A DNA stretch of 64,000 nucleotides. Source: Streptosporangium subroseum. Its GTDB lineage: Bacteria; Actinomycetota; Actinomycetes; Streptosporangiales; Streptosporangiaceae. The position numbers and the translations under genes were made by a program. The notes beneath the pieces are model-generated. The model saw nothing but the letters and a program-made list of their open reading frames with translations. It was not told the origin of the DNA and searched no databases. Numbering within the stretch: position 1 is the stretch's first letter; the number at the start of each line of letters is the position of its first letter. Shown piece by piece: positions 36,032-45,593 of this stretch. The stretch lies in the NCBI RefSeq assembly GCF_900188345.1, contig NZ_FZOD01000009.1, positions 1 to 64,000 on the forward strand. The letters run 5' to 3'.

Positions 36032-37836
36032 CGCACGGCCTCCTCGATGTCCGGGTCGCTGGAGAGCAGGGCGCGATACTCCGGCACGCTCGCCAGCAGT
36101 TCGTGGTGGTGGCCGACGTGCGCGATCGTGCCGTCCAGCAGCAGTGCCACCTTGTCGGCGAGCAGTACGGTGGACGCCCGATGCGCGACGACGATCCCGG
36201 TGGCGTCACGCAGCACATGCCGGAGCGCCTCCTCCACCAGGGCCTCGGTCTCGACGTCCAGGGCGGACAGGGTGTCGTCCAGCACGAGGATGCGGGGCCG
36301 GCTGAGGACGGCGCGGGCCAGCGCGAGGCGCTGGCGCTGACCGCCGGACAGGGACATGCCCTGCTCGCCGATCCTGGTCTCCAGACCCCACGGCAACCGG
36401 TGGACGAACCCGGCCTGGGCGATCCGCACCGCCTCCGCGATCTCCTCCTCGGTGGCGTCGTGCCGTCCGAGCGTGAGGTTCTCCCTGACGCTCATCGAGA
36501 ACAGGGTCGGCTCCTCGAAGGCCGTGGCGACCATCGAGCGGAGCGCGGGCAGCGACAGATCCCGGACGTCGTGCCCGTCGATCGTGACCCGGCCCGCGCT
36601 GACGTCGTACAGCCGGGGCACCAGGGCGGTCAACGTCGTCTTGCCCGACCCCGTCGCGCCGACGATCGCCACCGTCTCGCCCGGCCGTACCTCCAGCCAG
36701 ACGTCACGGAGCACCGGTTCGGCGGCGCCTGGGAAGCGGAACTCCGCGCCCTCGAAGCGAAGGTGGCCGCGCGGGTTCTCGATCACCCCGGTGCCTCCGA
36801 CGATCTCCGGTTCGGTGTCGAGCACCTCCATGACCCGGTCCGCCGCGGTCATCGCCTCCTGGCCCATCGTCAGGATGAAGCCGAGGGCCGAGATGGGCCA
36901 GACCAGCTGCAGCATCAGCGTGGTGAAGGCCACCAGCGAGCCCGTCGTCAGCGAGCCGGAGCCGACGGCGAGAGCGCCGAGCAGCAGCACGAGCGCGAGG
37001 GTGATGTTCGGGATGACTTCGAGGAAGGTGAAGAACCTGGCCGACAGCCGTACCTTCTCCATCGAGGTCTCGTAGACCTTGAGGGCTCCCTCGTCGAAGG
37101 TGCCGAAGACGTACCGGCGGCGGCCGTAGGCCTTGATGGTGCGGATCCCGGCCGCGGACTCCTCGACGACGGTGGCGAGGTCGCCCTGCTGGTCCTGGAC
37201 CCGCCGGGAGATCGTGATGTACTGGCGCTCGAAGTTCAGGGAGGTGACCAGAACCGGCACCACCGAGGCGACGACCAGCAGGCCGAGCGGCCAGTACATC
37301 TGCAGCAGCAGCCAGGTCACCGTGATGATCTGCAGGGTGATCAGGACGAGGAAGAGCAGACCGAAACCGAGGAACCGCCGGATCGTCGACAGGTCGGTCG
37401 TCGCGCGGGACAGCAGCTGGCCGGACTGCCAGGAGCCGTGGAAGCTCATCGGCAGCCGCTGCAGGTGCTGGTAGAGGTCGTCGCGGATGCTGGTCTCCAG
37501 GCCGAGCACGGCATCGGCCAGGAACCACCGCCGCAGGAGGACGAACAGCGCCTCCAGCACGCCCAGCGCCAGGGCGAGCAGCGAGAGGGGGAGGAGCGCC
37601 CCGGTGTCGCCTCGGGCGACGGGGCCGTCGATGATCTCCTTGCCGACCAGCGGGATGACGATGCCGATCCCGACCGCGCCGAGGGACGGCAGCCAGATGA
37701 GGATCAGGCGGACGGCGTAGGGGCGGAGGTAGGACTTCATGCGCCACAGCGAGTTCATCCTGCTGCGGTGCGGGCGGGCGGGCTCAGACGGGGGTGTTTC
37801 GGACGTTTGATCGGGGACTGCGGTATCAGGGGGCAT
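36028..37836 (-). CDS. ABC exporter half-transporter, degenerate ATPase site
   Basis: 602 residues. Exporter membrane domain followed by the ATPase: Walker A GATGSGKTT, signature LSGGQRQRLALARA, Walker B RILVLDDTLSALD, where Asp replaces the catalytic Glu, and H-loop VVAHRAST. That substitution marks the non-hydrolysing site of heterodimeric exporters of the BmrCD/TM287-288 kind (established). It is the first gene of the pair. GAGGAG precedes ATG 37836 by about 14 bases. Confidence 0.9.
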   Translation of the reverse strand: MPPDTAVPDQTSETPPSEPARPHRSRMNSLWRMKSYLRPYAVRLILIWLPSLGAVGIGIVIPLVGKEIIDGPVARGDTGALLPLSLLALALGVLEALFVLLRRWFLADAVLGLETSIRDDLYQHLQRLPMSFHGSWQSGQLLSRATTDLSTIRRFLGFGLLFLVLITLQIITVTWLLLQMYWPLGLLVVASVVPVLVTSLNFERQYITISRRVQDQQGDLATVVEESAAGIRTIKAYGRRRYVFGTFDEGALKVYETSMEKVRLSARFFTFLEVIPNITLALVLLLGALAVGSGSLTTGSLVAFTTLMLQLVWPISALGFILTMGQEAMTAADRVMEVLDTEPEIVGGTGVIENPRGHLRFEGAEFRFPGAAEPVLRDVWLEVRPGETVAIVGATGSGKTTLTALVPRLYDVSAGRVTIDGHDVRDLSLPALRSMVATAFEEPTLFSMSVRENLTLGRHDATEEEIAEAVRIAQAGFVHRLPWGLETRIGEQGMSLSGGQRQRLALARAVLSRPRILVLDDTLSALDVETEALVEEALRHVLRDATGIVVAHRASTVLLADKVALLLDGTIAHVGHHHELLASVPEYRALLSSDPDIEEAVR

Positions 37837-38232
37837 CAGCAGGCAGCACGCTCCTCACGGTCTCCAGTTGAGATGATCACCTTTCGGGACGAAGGGCCCG
37901 CTAAGGTTAGATCCCCCGTCAACTGGTTTTCCGTGCCCCGCTCCTGGCCGGACGCCCCGTCGGATCACCGTCACCCGCGGTGCGGGCGACCACCTAGTTT
38001 CCGTGTCCGGGCACGACGTTGACAACTTGTTTCGAGGCGGTCATGTTGTCACCGCCGGGGCAGGTAACCCCTACGACCTTGGCTTTCATCCGCTCTTCCG
38101 GAGGACTCCGCGAAGGAGCCCGTTCCCGCGGACGGGGTCCGGCAGTAAACAGCGACAGCCCGCTCCCGCGCGGGCGGGGCCCGGTGCCTCCACCGGGTCC
38201 CGCCCGCGACCGTCGTGCTCCCGCGGCCGGTG
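37837..38232. other. Intergenic region upstream of the ABC exporter
   Basis: The right half contains a large hairpin (see below). The left half contains TTGACG on the minus strand near 37921 and presumably the exporter promoter. No convincing gene: frames here are short and Arg/Pro-rich. Confidence 0.5.
38169..38208 (-). terminator. Long GC hairpin after the unknown leftward gene
   Basis: CGCGGGCGGG on the left pairs with CCCGCCCGCG on the right; after a two-base mismatch CCGGTG pairs with CACCGG around a short loop. It lies 25 bases past the stop of the leftward gene ending at 38233. Confidence 0.6.
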
Positions 38233-39498
38233 TCACATTCCCGCGGTTGTCATCGCTCCCGTGGCCGTCGCGCCTCGTGGGTCATCGTGTCCTCCCGGCG
38301 GTGAGGGCGGCCATCTGCTCGCGGACCTCGTCGTCGGGCTCGCGGCGAAGTCCTTCCGGAACGGGTCCGCCAGGTGGTCGAGAACGAGATCCTGCCATCG
38401 GGGCTGCCGCAGCAGCTCCTCGTAGCGGTCGCGCAGCACCTGAAGATCGTCACCGGACCAGTCCAGCCCCTCCAGGGGATGCCGCAGGAACCAGACGATG
38501 CCGAGCAGGTGGTTGAGCCGCCCGACGGTCGCCTCGTGCCAGTCGATCAGCTCCGCGTACCGGCTCAGGGCCGGTACGGCGTCCGGGTAGTCGGTCATGT
38601 CCTTGGCCGGGCCGCCGAGGGCGAGGGCGGACAGGATCTCGCCCGCGCCGTCGAGCAGGTCGTCGTCGATCTCGGATTCCAGGAGTGCGGAGTACAGGTC
38701 ACCGGTCGTCGCGGCGAGGTGGGCCAGATACTCACCCATGATCCCGTTGCGGAAGCCGTCCCGCAGGAGCCAGGCCTTGACCTCCGGGTCGTCACAGCCC
38801 TCCAGCCGCTCGACGGCGTGGATGCGGCCCCAGCCCCGGACGCGGCGGGCCAGCTCGTATGCCGCCCGCTGCGGGTCGGGCTGGGTGCGCGTCAGGGCGA
38901 CCACGGCGTAGAGGGTGAACTCCTCCAGCGCTCCGAGGAGGAGGAGCAGGCCGCGGTCACTGATGTCGCCGCAGGCGCCGACGAGCACGAGCCCGATCTT
39001 CGTGGCGTTGCGCCGGGTGCCGTGCTCGGCCAGATGCCGTCCCACGGCGTGCAGCCTGTCCCTCGGCAACTTCCTGCGCCGCAGCTCGTCGAGGAGAGCG
39101 TCGGCGATGTCCAGCGCGGGTGGGTCCGCCGCCCGCTCGTGCAGCCGGGCCAGGTCGTCCGGGTGCGGCGGAGCGGTGACGAGGGACTGCATCAGGTCGG
39201 CGATCTCGCCGACCGCGCCGGGGTCGGAACCGGGGGCGAAGTGATGGGTGCGTATCCCGTCCAGGACGGCGGTGCTGATGAACACCTCGCCGTCGTCGGC
39301 GCGGGGAGGTTCGTCGGGGAGCAGCTGAGCCTCTTCTGGCCACGGGCCGACGCCGTACCGCAGGGACATCTCGAGTGCGTGAGCGAGGAAGGTGGGGCTG
39401 TCGCCGACGAGGGCGTCACCCGGCTTCCAGGTGCCGGGCTTCACCGGCTGGGGCGGTGGTCGCCCTTTCCATAGATCATCATGTCCGCCATGATGCAC
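38233..39498 (-). CDS. Unknown cytoplasmic helical protein with a frameshifted C-terminus
   Basis: About 421 residues, no recognised family. Mostly alpha-helical, acidic, no signal or membrane segment; conserved-looking stretches are RNATKIGLVLVGACGDISDRG and DGFRNGIMGEYLAHLAATTGDL. GTG 39498 is the likely start; earlier in-frame sequence is low-complexity. Near 38350 the frame turns to Ser/Pro-rich sequence (SPTTRSASRWPPSP), while the +1 frame continues naturally as EPDDEVREQMAALTAGRTR and stops at 38282-38284. One missing base in GCCGCG explains this. Either the strain has a shifted tail or the base was lost in sequencing. Confidence 0.55.
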   Translation of the reverse strand: MHHGGHDDLWKGRPPPQPVKPGTWKPGDALVGDSPTFLAHALEMSLRYGVGPWPEEAQLLPDEPPRADDGEVFISTAVLDGIRTHHFAPGSDPGAVGEIADLMQSLVTAPPHPDDLARLHERAADPPALDIADALLDELRRRKLPRDRLHAVGRHLAEHGTRRNATKIGLVLVGACGDISDRGLLLLLGALEEFTLYAVVALTRTQPDPQRAAYELARRVRGWGRIHAVERLEGCDDPEVKAWLLRDGFRNGIMGEYLAHLAATTGDLYSALLESEIDDDLLDGAGEILSALALGGPAKDMTDYPDAVPALSRYAELIDWHEATVGRLNHLLGIVWFLRHPLEGLDWSGDDLQVLRDRYEELLRQPRWQDLVLDHLADPFRKDFAASPTTRSASRWPPSPPGGHDDPRGATATGAMTTAGM

Positions 39499-39661
39499 GT
39501 CGCCCGCCCCGCGTGCAAGCCCGTTCTCGCCGGGCCGGGAACCCCGGGCAGGAAACCCGGGCCGGGTCCGAGGGCCGGGCGGGGTTCGTGTTCGAGATGT
39601 ACTACGCCATGAGCAACTTCGTGCCCTGGCGCAAGCCTCGTGGGCGCTGCTGCACGAGCGC

Positions 39662-39967
39662 ATGACGGTCCTGGTGGAGCGCTGCGAGGACGCGCGGCGC
39701 GCGGGCGACGCCCCCGAGCCGGTGGTGTGCATCCACGGCACCAGCATCGCCGACAGCCTCATCACACCGCTGAGGTTCTATCCGCCGCTGATGGAGAACT
39801 ACCAGCTCATCAGCTACTCCCGGGCGGGCTGCAACGGCAGCACCCTGAAGACGGCCGAGCTCAGCATCGAAGGCGGCGCGGAGCACGTCAAGCAGCTTCT
39901 CGACCACCTGGGCATCGAGAAGGTTTACGAACGGCGCGCGTACGGCGCGGTCCAGCTGACGGAGTAG
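39662..39967 (+). pseudogene. 5' fragment of an alpha/beta-hydrolase gene
   Basis: The frame gives VVCIHGTSIADSL, the oxyanion strand of alpha/beta hydrolases, then YQLISYSRAGCNGST and HVKQLLDHLGIEKV, the helix just before the nucleophile elbow. The expected next piece (GHSxGG) is absent: the frame diverges to ERRAYGAVQLTE and stops. About two thirds of the gene, including the catalytic triad, is lost. The intact gene would have continued into the globin gene's position. Confidence 0.65.
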
Positions 39968-39978
39968 AGGAGGTTTGA

Positions 39979-40458
39979 TCACGCGTGGTCGTCGCGGGGC
40001 GCGGGCCAGTCCCAGTGCGGGACCTCGCGCAGGGGGTGCAGCTGGTCGTCGGTCTCGGCGTGGGAGTTCTGCTTGGCCACCTGCGTGCCGAACTCCACGT
40101 GGGAGCGGAGCGCCTCCCGGAAGGGCGCGTCATCGGGTAGCTCCGCCGTGTCGGCCGCCGCCATGTACAGGTCGACGAACCGCTGTCGCTGCTCTTCGGT
40201 GATCTTCAGGCCGCGGTGCACCGCGATGAGCCCCAGGAACCCGCCCATCTCGTCGGTGAATGTCGTGGGCCCGCCGAAGGTCTCCGCGGTGAAGGCCGAC
40301 AGGTGCGCGACGTGATGGGGGCGACCCTCGCCGAAGAGCGGCTGGAGCAGCGGGTCGGACAGGACGCTGCTGTAGAAGATCTCATTGAATCGGCGGAGGC
40401 CCTTGAGCCCACCGGCATGTTCGAAGAGTGTGGCCACAGTTACATCATTACACGCCAT
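39979..40458 (-). CDS. Truncated hemoglobin, group II type
   Basis: 159 residues. FNEIFYSSVLSDPLLQPLF holds the B-helix aromatic residues and HHVAHLSAFTAETFGGP the proximal His region of the 2-on-2 globin fold. These proteins bind O2 or NO and protect from nitrosative stress or deliver O2 to oxidases. ATG 40458 sits at the base of an AT-richer promoter; the start region (ACNDVTVATLFEHAGG) is normal for the family. It stands alone between a hydrolase fragment and a divergent membrane protein. Confidence 0.88.
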   Translation of the reverse strand: MACNDVTVATLFEHAGGLKGLRRFNEIFYSSVLSDPLLQPLFGEGRPHHVAHLSAFTAETFGGPTTFTDEMGGFLGLIAVHRGLKITEEQRQRFVDLYMAAADTAELPDDAPFREALRSHVEFGTQVAKQNSHAETDDQLHPLREVPHWDWPAPRDDHA

Positions 40459-40638
40459 GTCAAGTAATCATCGGGAAACAAGAAGATCCCGGACCGCGGT
40501 GGCGGCCCTTCTCACGGATCATTCTTTCGGTCATGATCTCCGCTCTCCGGCCCGGACGCAAGCCGTTGTCACGTACATGGGAGAGCCTGGCGGCGGAGTG
40601 GACTTCTCTCCGGAACTCACGCGGCATTGCCCTCATGA

Positions 40639-42510
40639 ATGGCGCGACAGAACGGGTATCCAAGACATACCGCTAAGATCATTCGCATCTTCACTCACCT
40701 CTGGGCCGCCGCCGGCCGATACCGCTTCGGGCGCGTGGCCGCCGTCGTCGTCGCGCTCTACCTGGCCGCCGTGGCCGTCGCCGCGGTGCTCGCCGCCGTG
40801 TCCGGCGACCTGTCGGCGCTGTCGGTGGCCGCGACGGCCACGACGTGGGCCGTGTTCGCGGAGGGAGGGGACTGGCCGGGGCCCCTGCTCACCGGCATCT
40901 GCGGGTTCAACGCGTGGGTGCTGTGGCAGGTGCTGCGCGGTCCCGCGCTGCCGCGTGCCGGGGGGCTGCCGCGCGACGTGGTCTGGCTTCGGCGCCTGCT
41001 CTATGCGGGCGTCGCCGGCGACCTGGTGCTCTGGGAGTTCGTCGAAGCGCTGTCCAACACGGTGGCGTACGTCGCGAGCCTGGTCATGTGGGCCGTCACG
41101 ATGATCCTGCTGGTGCGGGTCGTCTCCGGGGTCTCGGCCTGGTTCCGGGCGATCGCCCTCGCGCTCGGCCTGATCGGCGTGCTGACCCCGGCACCGCTGT
41201 TCTTCCTCGACGGCCCTGGCTTTCAGGCGATCAGTCTGCTGGGACTGGCGAGCATCGGCTGGACGGTGATGATCCTCGTCGGGCAGCGCCGCGACGGGCG
41301 GTGGAGCGACGCCACGATCAACATCGGGAGGATCGCCCTCGTCGCCGCGCTGGCCTCCCCCCTGTTCGGCCTCGTCTTCCAGAGCGAGCTGCTGCCGTTC
41401 GACGGTTCGTGGCTGGTGGTGAACGCGCTCGGCGCGCTCACCACGTTGTGGCTGGTGCGCACCGCGCACGAGCTCGCCAGGCCCGCCGACATGCCCGCCG
41501 CCGAAACCGCCACGCGGCCCGCCACCGGTCGCGGGCCGCGGCTGCCCGCCGTCGCCGCGCTCGTGCTGCCGCTTGTTGTGGTCGGCGCCGAGGGAGACGC
41601 CCGGTTCAGCTTCACCGGCGCGGACGAGGGCTGCCGCGATCAGATCCGCTCCTACGCCGACACCCGGCCGGAGGACCGGCAACAGGCGTTCCTCTGCCTC
41701 GCCAGGGACGGCACCTACACGGGGACGCCGATGTTCCCGGAGAACTTGCCGGACCAGCGCCTCCTGGCGTACGGCGAGGAACTGTGCGCGGTGCCCGGCG
41801 TCGAGGAGCGGCGGGCGCTGCTCGGGCGGGCGGGCGGATCGGCGGACGTGGCCGAGCTCGGCGACGCCCTGGAGTTCCTGTGCCCCGGCGTCGTCGCCCG
41901 GCAGCGGGCGGACGAGGCGCGTGAACAGGCCGAACAGGGGCGGGAACGGGAGCGGGAGCAGGCCGCGTGGGAGGCGGAGATGAACGCCCGATGCGCCGAC
42001 CCCTGGCCGAAGCTGCGGGCCAGGCGGCAGGGCACGGCCGCGTACCTGCTCTTCGAAGGGGGCGGCTACGCCGTCTTCGACGACCGGGACGACACCGAGG
42101 GCGCGGGCGGCGACCGCTTCAAGGCCATCGACGACGGGTTCATCGACGCCGCCGGCAGCAGCGCCGCCATCACGACCTACGGCGAGAACGCGCCGATGTG
42201 CGTCACGGTCAAGGCGTTCGGCGCCGCCCCGCCTCTCCGGCTCAAGGGCTGGGACCGGGTGGTCGAGGTGGGCGTCGTCAGCCGCAGCGGCCGCCTGATC
42301 GTGCCGTCGTATCCCGAGGGCGGCGAAAGCGGGGCGATCCGGTCGCTGCCCAACCTGGCCGTCGACGGCCCCGGCCGCTACCGGATGCGCGTCTACGCCC
42401 GCGCGTTCGAGTGGGACGAGGACGACCTCGACGCGCCCGTCGAGGAGCACCTGATCGTCGTCTATCCCGGCCGTTCCACGAAGAAGATCGTCCACCGTCC
42501 GCGACGGTAA
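40639..42510 (+). CDS. Large membrane protein of unknown function
   Basis: 623 residues. The first 330 contain about nine hydrophobic helices (for example VAAVVVALYLAAVAVAAVLA and ITMILLV-type segments). A coiled-coil-like, highly charged stretch follows (ADEAREQAEQGREREREQ, about residue 430). The C-terminal 180 residues form a soluble domain ending in YRMRVYARAFEWDEDDLD and EHLIVVYPG. I do not recognise the family. ATG 40639 is provisional. Confidence 0.6.
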   Translation: MARQNGYPRHTAKIIRIFTHLWAAAGRYRFGRVAAVVVALYLAAVAVAAVLAAVSGDLSALSVAATATTWAVFAEGGDWPGPLLTGICGFNAWVLWQVLRGPALPRAGGLPRDVVWLRRLLYAGVAGDLVLWEFVEALSNTVAYVASLVMWAVTMILLVRVVSGVSAWFRAIALALGLIGVLTPAPLFFLDGPGFQAISLLGLASIGWTVMILVGQRRDGRWSDATINIGRIALVAALASPLFGLVFQSELLPFDGSWLVVNALGALTTLWLVRTAHELARPADMPAAETATRPATGRGPRLPAVAALVLPLVVVGAEGDARFSFTGADEGCRDQIRSYADTRPEDRQQAFLCLARDGTYTGTPMFPENLPDQRLLAYGEELCAVPGVEERRALLGRAGGSADVAELGDALEFLCPGVVARQRADEAREQAEQGREREREQAAWEAEMNARCADPWPKLRARRQGTAAYLLFEGGGYAVFDDRDDTEGAGGDRFKAIDDGFIDAAGSSAAITTYGENAPMCVTVKAFGAAPPLRLKGWDRVVEVGVVSRSGRLIVPSYPEGGESGAIRSLPNLAVDGPGRYRMRVYARAFEWDEDDLDAPVEEHLIVVYPGRSTKKIVHRPRR

Positions 42511-42714
42511 CCGGGCAGCCGCCCCGCGCGTAGACGATCCGTGTTGCGCCCTTACCGTTGTGGCCGAGCCGACCTGTCGCGCCGGCACGACTACAACGCC
42601 GACGTCCTCGGCGGCTCACTGCACGGGCTACTCGACCTCGCAGGTCGGCGCCCGGTCATCGCCGCGCCCGCGGATCTTCGGCTCAGCGATCCGCGAGGGT
42701 TTCACCGGCGTCGT
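42511..42714. other. 204-bp gap between convergent genes
   Basis: No hairpin of note and no gene with a ribosome site. A short + frame (HDYNADVLGGSLHGLLDL) could be a fragment of a lost gene but matches no family I can name. Confidence 0.3.
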
Positions 42715-44019
42715 TCACGGGGAGAGCCGGTGCAGGTCGCGGGGGAACAGCGTGACCTGGCGTACGTTCGGCACGTCGAGCAGGCGTGCCATGAACCGTT
42801 CCAGCCCGAAGGCGAAGCCGCCGTGCGGCGGCATGCCGTAGCGCATCGCGTCGAGGTATCCCGAGTATGCCGACAGGTCGCTCTCGCCGCGCGCGGTCAG
42901 TGCTCGTACGTAGTCGGCGTGCCGGTGCAACCGCTGGCCGCCGCTGACCAGCTCCAGGCCACGGAAGATCAGGTCGATCGCGCGCGAGTAGCCGGGCCGT
43001 TCCGGGTCCGGATGCGTGTAGAACGCGCGATGCGCGGTCGGGTATCCCTCGACGAACACGAAGTCGGAGCCATGCTCACGCAGGGCCCACTCGCCGATCC
43101 AACGCTCATGCGCCGGCGCGAGGTCAGGCTCGGCGGTCACGTCCTGGCCGGTCGCCCTGCTGATCATCTCAAGCACGTCGGCGAAGTGCACCACCACGGG
43201 TTTCTCCGTCAGCGCGGGCATGGTGACGTCGAGAAGCTCAAGCGAGGGACCGGCCGAGGCGCGGATGCCGGCCAGCATGCCCCCGACCGTCGCGTGGCAC
43301 GCGGCGATGACGTCACGGTGGTCCTCGATGAAGCCCATCTCGGCGTCGAGAGAGGTGTACGACGCGAGGTGGCGGGCGGTGTCGCTCGGCTCGGCGCGGA
43401 AGACCGGTCCGACTTCGTAGACCCGCTCGAAGACGCCGACCATCATCTGCTTGTAGAGCTGAGGAGACTGCGCCAGGTATGCCGGACGGCCGAAGTAGTC
43501 GAGCTTGAAGACGTTGGCGCCGCTCTCGGTCGCCGTGCCCACGATCTTCGGGGTGTGGATCTCGACGAACGACATCGCTTCGAGCGCCGTACGGAACCCG
43601 CCGACCGCGGCCGCGCTGATGCGGTGGACGGCGGCGAGCTTCGGGTGGCGCAACGCGACCGGCGCGTGGTCGAGCATTGCCGGCAGGCTCGCGCGCAGGT
43701 CGGGCCGGTAGAGGTCGAACGGCGCCGGCTCGGCGGGGTCGGTCAACGCCTCGATCACCGGTGAGGTGATCTCGACGCCGCCCGGTGCGGACGGCTCTGC
43801 GGTGACCGTGCCGACGACGGCGACCGTCGTCTCTTCCGGCAGGGCCTCCAGCTGAGCGCGGGCGGCCTTTTCGGACACGACGATCTGGGTCAGGCCCGCG
43901 GCGTCGCGCAGGATCAGGAAGGCGACCGACTTCAACAGCCGGCGACGATGAATCCAGCCCGCGATGCGTACGGTCTCGCCGACGTGTGCGGACAGCTGGG
44001 TGGACAGGATGCGTTGCAT
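42715..44019 (-). CDS. aspS: Aspartyl-tRNA synthetase, archaeal type (probably Asp/Asn non-discriminating)
   Basis: 434 residues, much shorter than the bacterial AspRS (about 590) because it lacks the GAD insert. OB fold VRIAGWIHRRRLLKSVAFLILRD, class II motif 2 FRAEPSDTARHLASYTSLDAEMGF split by the usual loop, and motif 3 GGFAFGLERFMARLL. This small form charges tRNA-Asp and often tRNA-Asn (established for archaeal-type enzymes). GAGGAGG lies 7 bases before ATG 44019. The preceding leader is a T-box with an Asp specifier, so the gene is induced when tRNA-Asp is uncharged. It is probably a second AspRS, since actinobacteria normally have the large one. Confidence 0.9.
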   Translation of the reverse strand: MQRILSTQLSAHVGETVRIAGWIHRRRLLKSVAFLILRDAAGLTQIVVSEKAARAQLEALPEETTVAVVGTVTAEPSAPGGVEITSPVIEALTDPAEPAPFDLYRPDLRASLPAMLDHAPVALRHPKLAAVHRISAAAVGGFRTALEAMSFVEIHTPKIVGTATESGANVFKLDYFGRPAYLAQSPQLYKQMMVGVFERVYEVGPVFRAEPSDTARHLASYTSLDAEMGFIEDHRDVIAACHATVGGMLAGIRASAGPSLELLDVTMPALTEKPVVVHFADVLEMISRATGQDVTAEPDLAPAHERWIGEWALREHGSDFVFVEGYPTAHRAFYTHPDPERPGYSRAIDLIFRGLELVSGGQRLHRHADYVRALTARGESDLSAYSGYLDAMRYGMPPHGGFAFGLERFMARLLDVPNVRQVTLFPRDLHRLSP

Positions 44020-44029
44020 GGTGGTGCCT

Positions 44030-44290
44030 CCTCTGGTTCGCAACGCGTCCCCTGAGAGGCGTGGGCGAGCGGGATCCTCGCGGTACCACCACACCTTCGC
44101 TACGCCACCGACTCGCGCGGCGTAGCCTCTGCAAACCCTTGACGTGGGCGATTCGGCGGGACTCTACTGGGCCCGAGGGCCGTTCTTCCCCGCAGCTCAG
44201 GAGGGTCTTCACACCCCGGTCGGAGTCCGCCTTCGCAGCTGCCGGCGGCTCTCTCCAACTCCGGTGATCGAGGTGCTACTCGGCTCCGTC
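44030..44290 (-). promoter_or_regulatory. T-box riboswitch, Asp specifier
   Basis: On the minus strand the leader has a first AGTA element (about 44276), an AGAGAG segment, GGCAGCTGCGAAGG (platform region), GTGTGAA, specifier GAC at 44207-44205 directly after GAA and before CCTCCTGAG, AGTAGA (44168-44163), and the T-box core GTGGTGGTACCGCG (44092-44079). GAC is an Asp codon, matching the gene controlled. No T-tract follows the antiterminator, so the switch may act on ribosome access, as in other actinobacterial T-boxes. Confidence 0.85.
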
Positions 44291-44433
44291 GTCGCTGTTG
44301 GGCGCCATCCTAACCCGGGTCGCGCCCGGCCTCATACCGAATTATCGCCGCCGATTTCGGCGAGGCTCGCCCTGACCACCTGGCGGCTGCTCAACGGCCG
44401 AGAAAGATCCGGCCTGGATGCCCGCGAGTCGCA

Positions 44434-45576
44434 CTAGGCGTGCCAGATGGCGGCAAGCTGCCGGGTGGCCAGGCGGGCCGGGATCGCGCGCAGCAGGGTG
44501 TCACGCGCCCAGGCGGCGGCTCCGGTCTGCGAGGTCAGCCGCGACTGCCGCTCCGCGGCCCGCATCAGCCGGTTGGCGCGTGGGCGGCGCTGCGCGTCGT
44601 AGCGCAGCAGCCGCTCGGCCACCTCGGCGGGCCCGGCCCCCGACAGGTGGCGGGCGAGCGCGGCGGCGTCCTCGAAGGCCTGGCTGGCGCCCTGCCCGAG
44701 GTCGGGCGTCATGGCGTGCGCGGCGTCGCCGAGCAGCGCGATCCTGCCGGTCGCGAACGCCGGCAGCGGCTCGGCCAGGCAGGCGATCGGGTCGACGTAG
44801 ACGTCGTCGGCCGCGGTGGCCGCCAGCAGCGCGGGGACGGCCGGGTGCCAGTCGGCCATCAGCGCCAGCATCTGCTCGCGCGCGTCCTTCGGCCCCGGGA
44901 CGGGCTCCGGCAGCGCGGAGTCGGTGAACCAGTACAGCCGGTCCGAGCCGATGGGGAACAGCCCGAACATCGCCCCGGTGCGCCGGTCGATCAGGATGCC
45001 GGCCAGCAACTCCTCCACGTCCAGCCCCGCGCGGCTGGGCAGGGTGCCGCGCAGGTCCATGCGGCCGATCCTGCGCAACCCGCGGTGCCCGGGAAACAGC
45101 TGCCCGCGCAGCCTGCTGCCGATCCCGTCGGCCACGATCACCGCGTCCGCCTCGTCGACGCGCTCGCCGCCGCTGAACACCGTCACTCCGTCCACGCCGG
45201 GCTCCAGCCGCTCCACCGGTGTCGCGGTCCGCACCGCCTCGGCGGGCAGCGGGGCGCGCAGGGTGCGGTGCAGCTTCGCCCGGTCGGCCACGATCATCGA
45301 CCCGACCTCGCGCTGTGCCCGTACGGCGTCGGTGATCAGCAGCGGCCGCCCGCGCCAGTCGCGCAGCCCGGCGCTGCGGGCAGGGGTGGACTGTCCCTCG
45401 GCGTCGTAGCCGAGCTCCTCCAGCGCCCGGAGCCCGTTGGGCATGATCACCACGCCGGTGCCCGCCTCGCGGAGCTCGGCGCCCCGCTCGTAGAGGGTCA
45501 CCTGATGTCCCTGACGGTGCAGGCCCACCGCGGCCACCACTCCACCCAGCCCGGCACCGACCACGACGACACGCAT
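44434..45576 (-). CDS. FAD-dependent aromatic-ring-type monooxygenase
   Basis: 380 residues. VVVGAGLGGVVAAVGL is the FAD Rossmann loop, DAVIVADGIGSRLRGQL the middle DG motif and GRIALLGDAAHAMTPDLGQ the second FAD motif of group A flavoprotein hydroxylases. Substrate is unknown; members hydroxylate salicylate-like aromatics or modify antibiotics. It is divergent from a TetR gene 55 bases away, which probably represses it. Confidence 0.85.
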   Translation of the reverse strand: MRVVVVGAGLGGVVAAVGLHRQGHQVTLYERGAELREAGTGVVIMPNGLRALEELGYDAEGQSTPARSAGLRDWRGRPLLITDAVRAQREVGSMIVADRAKLHRTLRAPLPAEAVRTATPVERLEPGVDGVTVFSGGERVDEADAVIVADGIGSRLRGQLFPGHRGLRRIGRMDLRGTLPSRAGLDVEELLAGILIDRRTGAMFGLFPIGSDRLYWFTDSALPEPVPGPKDAREQMLALMADWHPAVPALLAATAADDVYVDPIACLAEPLPAFATGRIALLGDAAHAMTPDLGQGASQAFEDAAALARHLSGAGPAEVAERLLRYDAQRRPRANRLMRAAERQSRLTSQTGAAAWARDTLLRAIPARLATRQLAAIWHA

Positions 45577-45593
45577 GGCACTCCTCCATTCAC

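Noticed and set aside
34094..38022. Long + strand frames opposite the two ABC exporter genes
   Set aside because: No motifs and strongly biased composition; the minus strand frames contain complete ABC signatures.
40633..42588. 651-codon minus-strand frame opposite the large membrane protein
   Set aside because: Arg/Gly/Pro/His-rich sequence without domains; the + strand has clear membrane helices.
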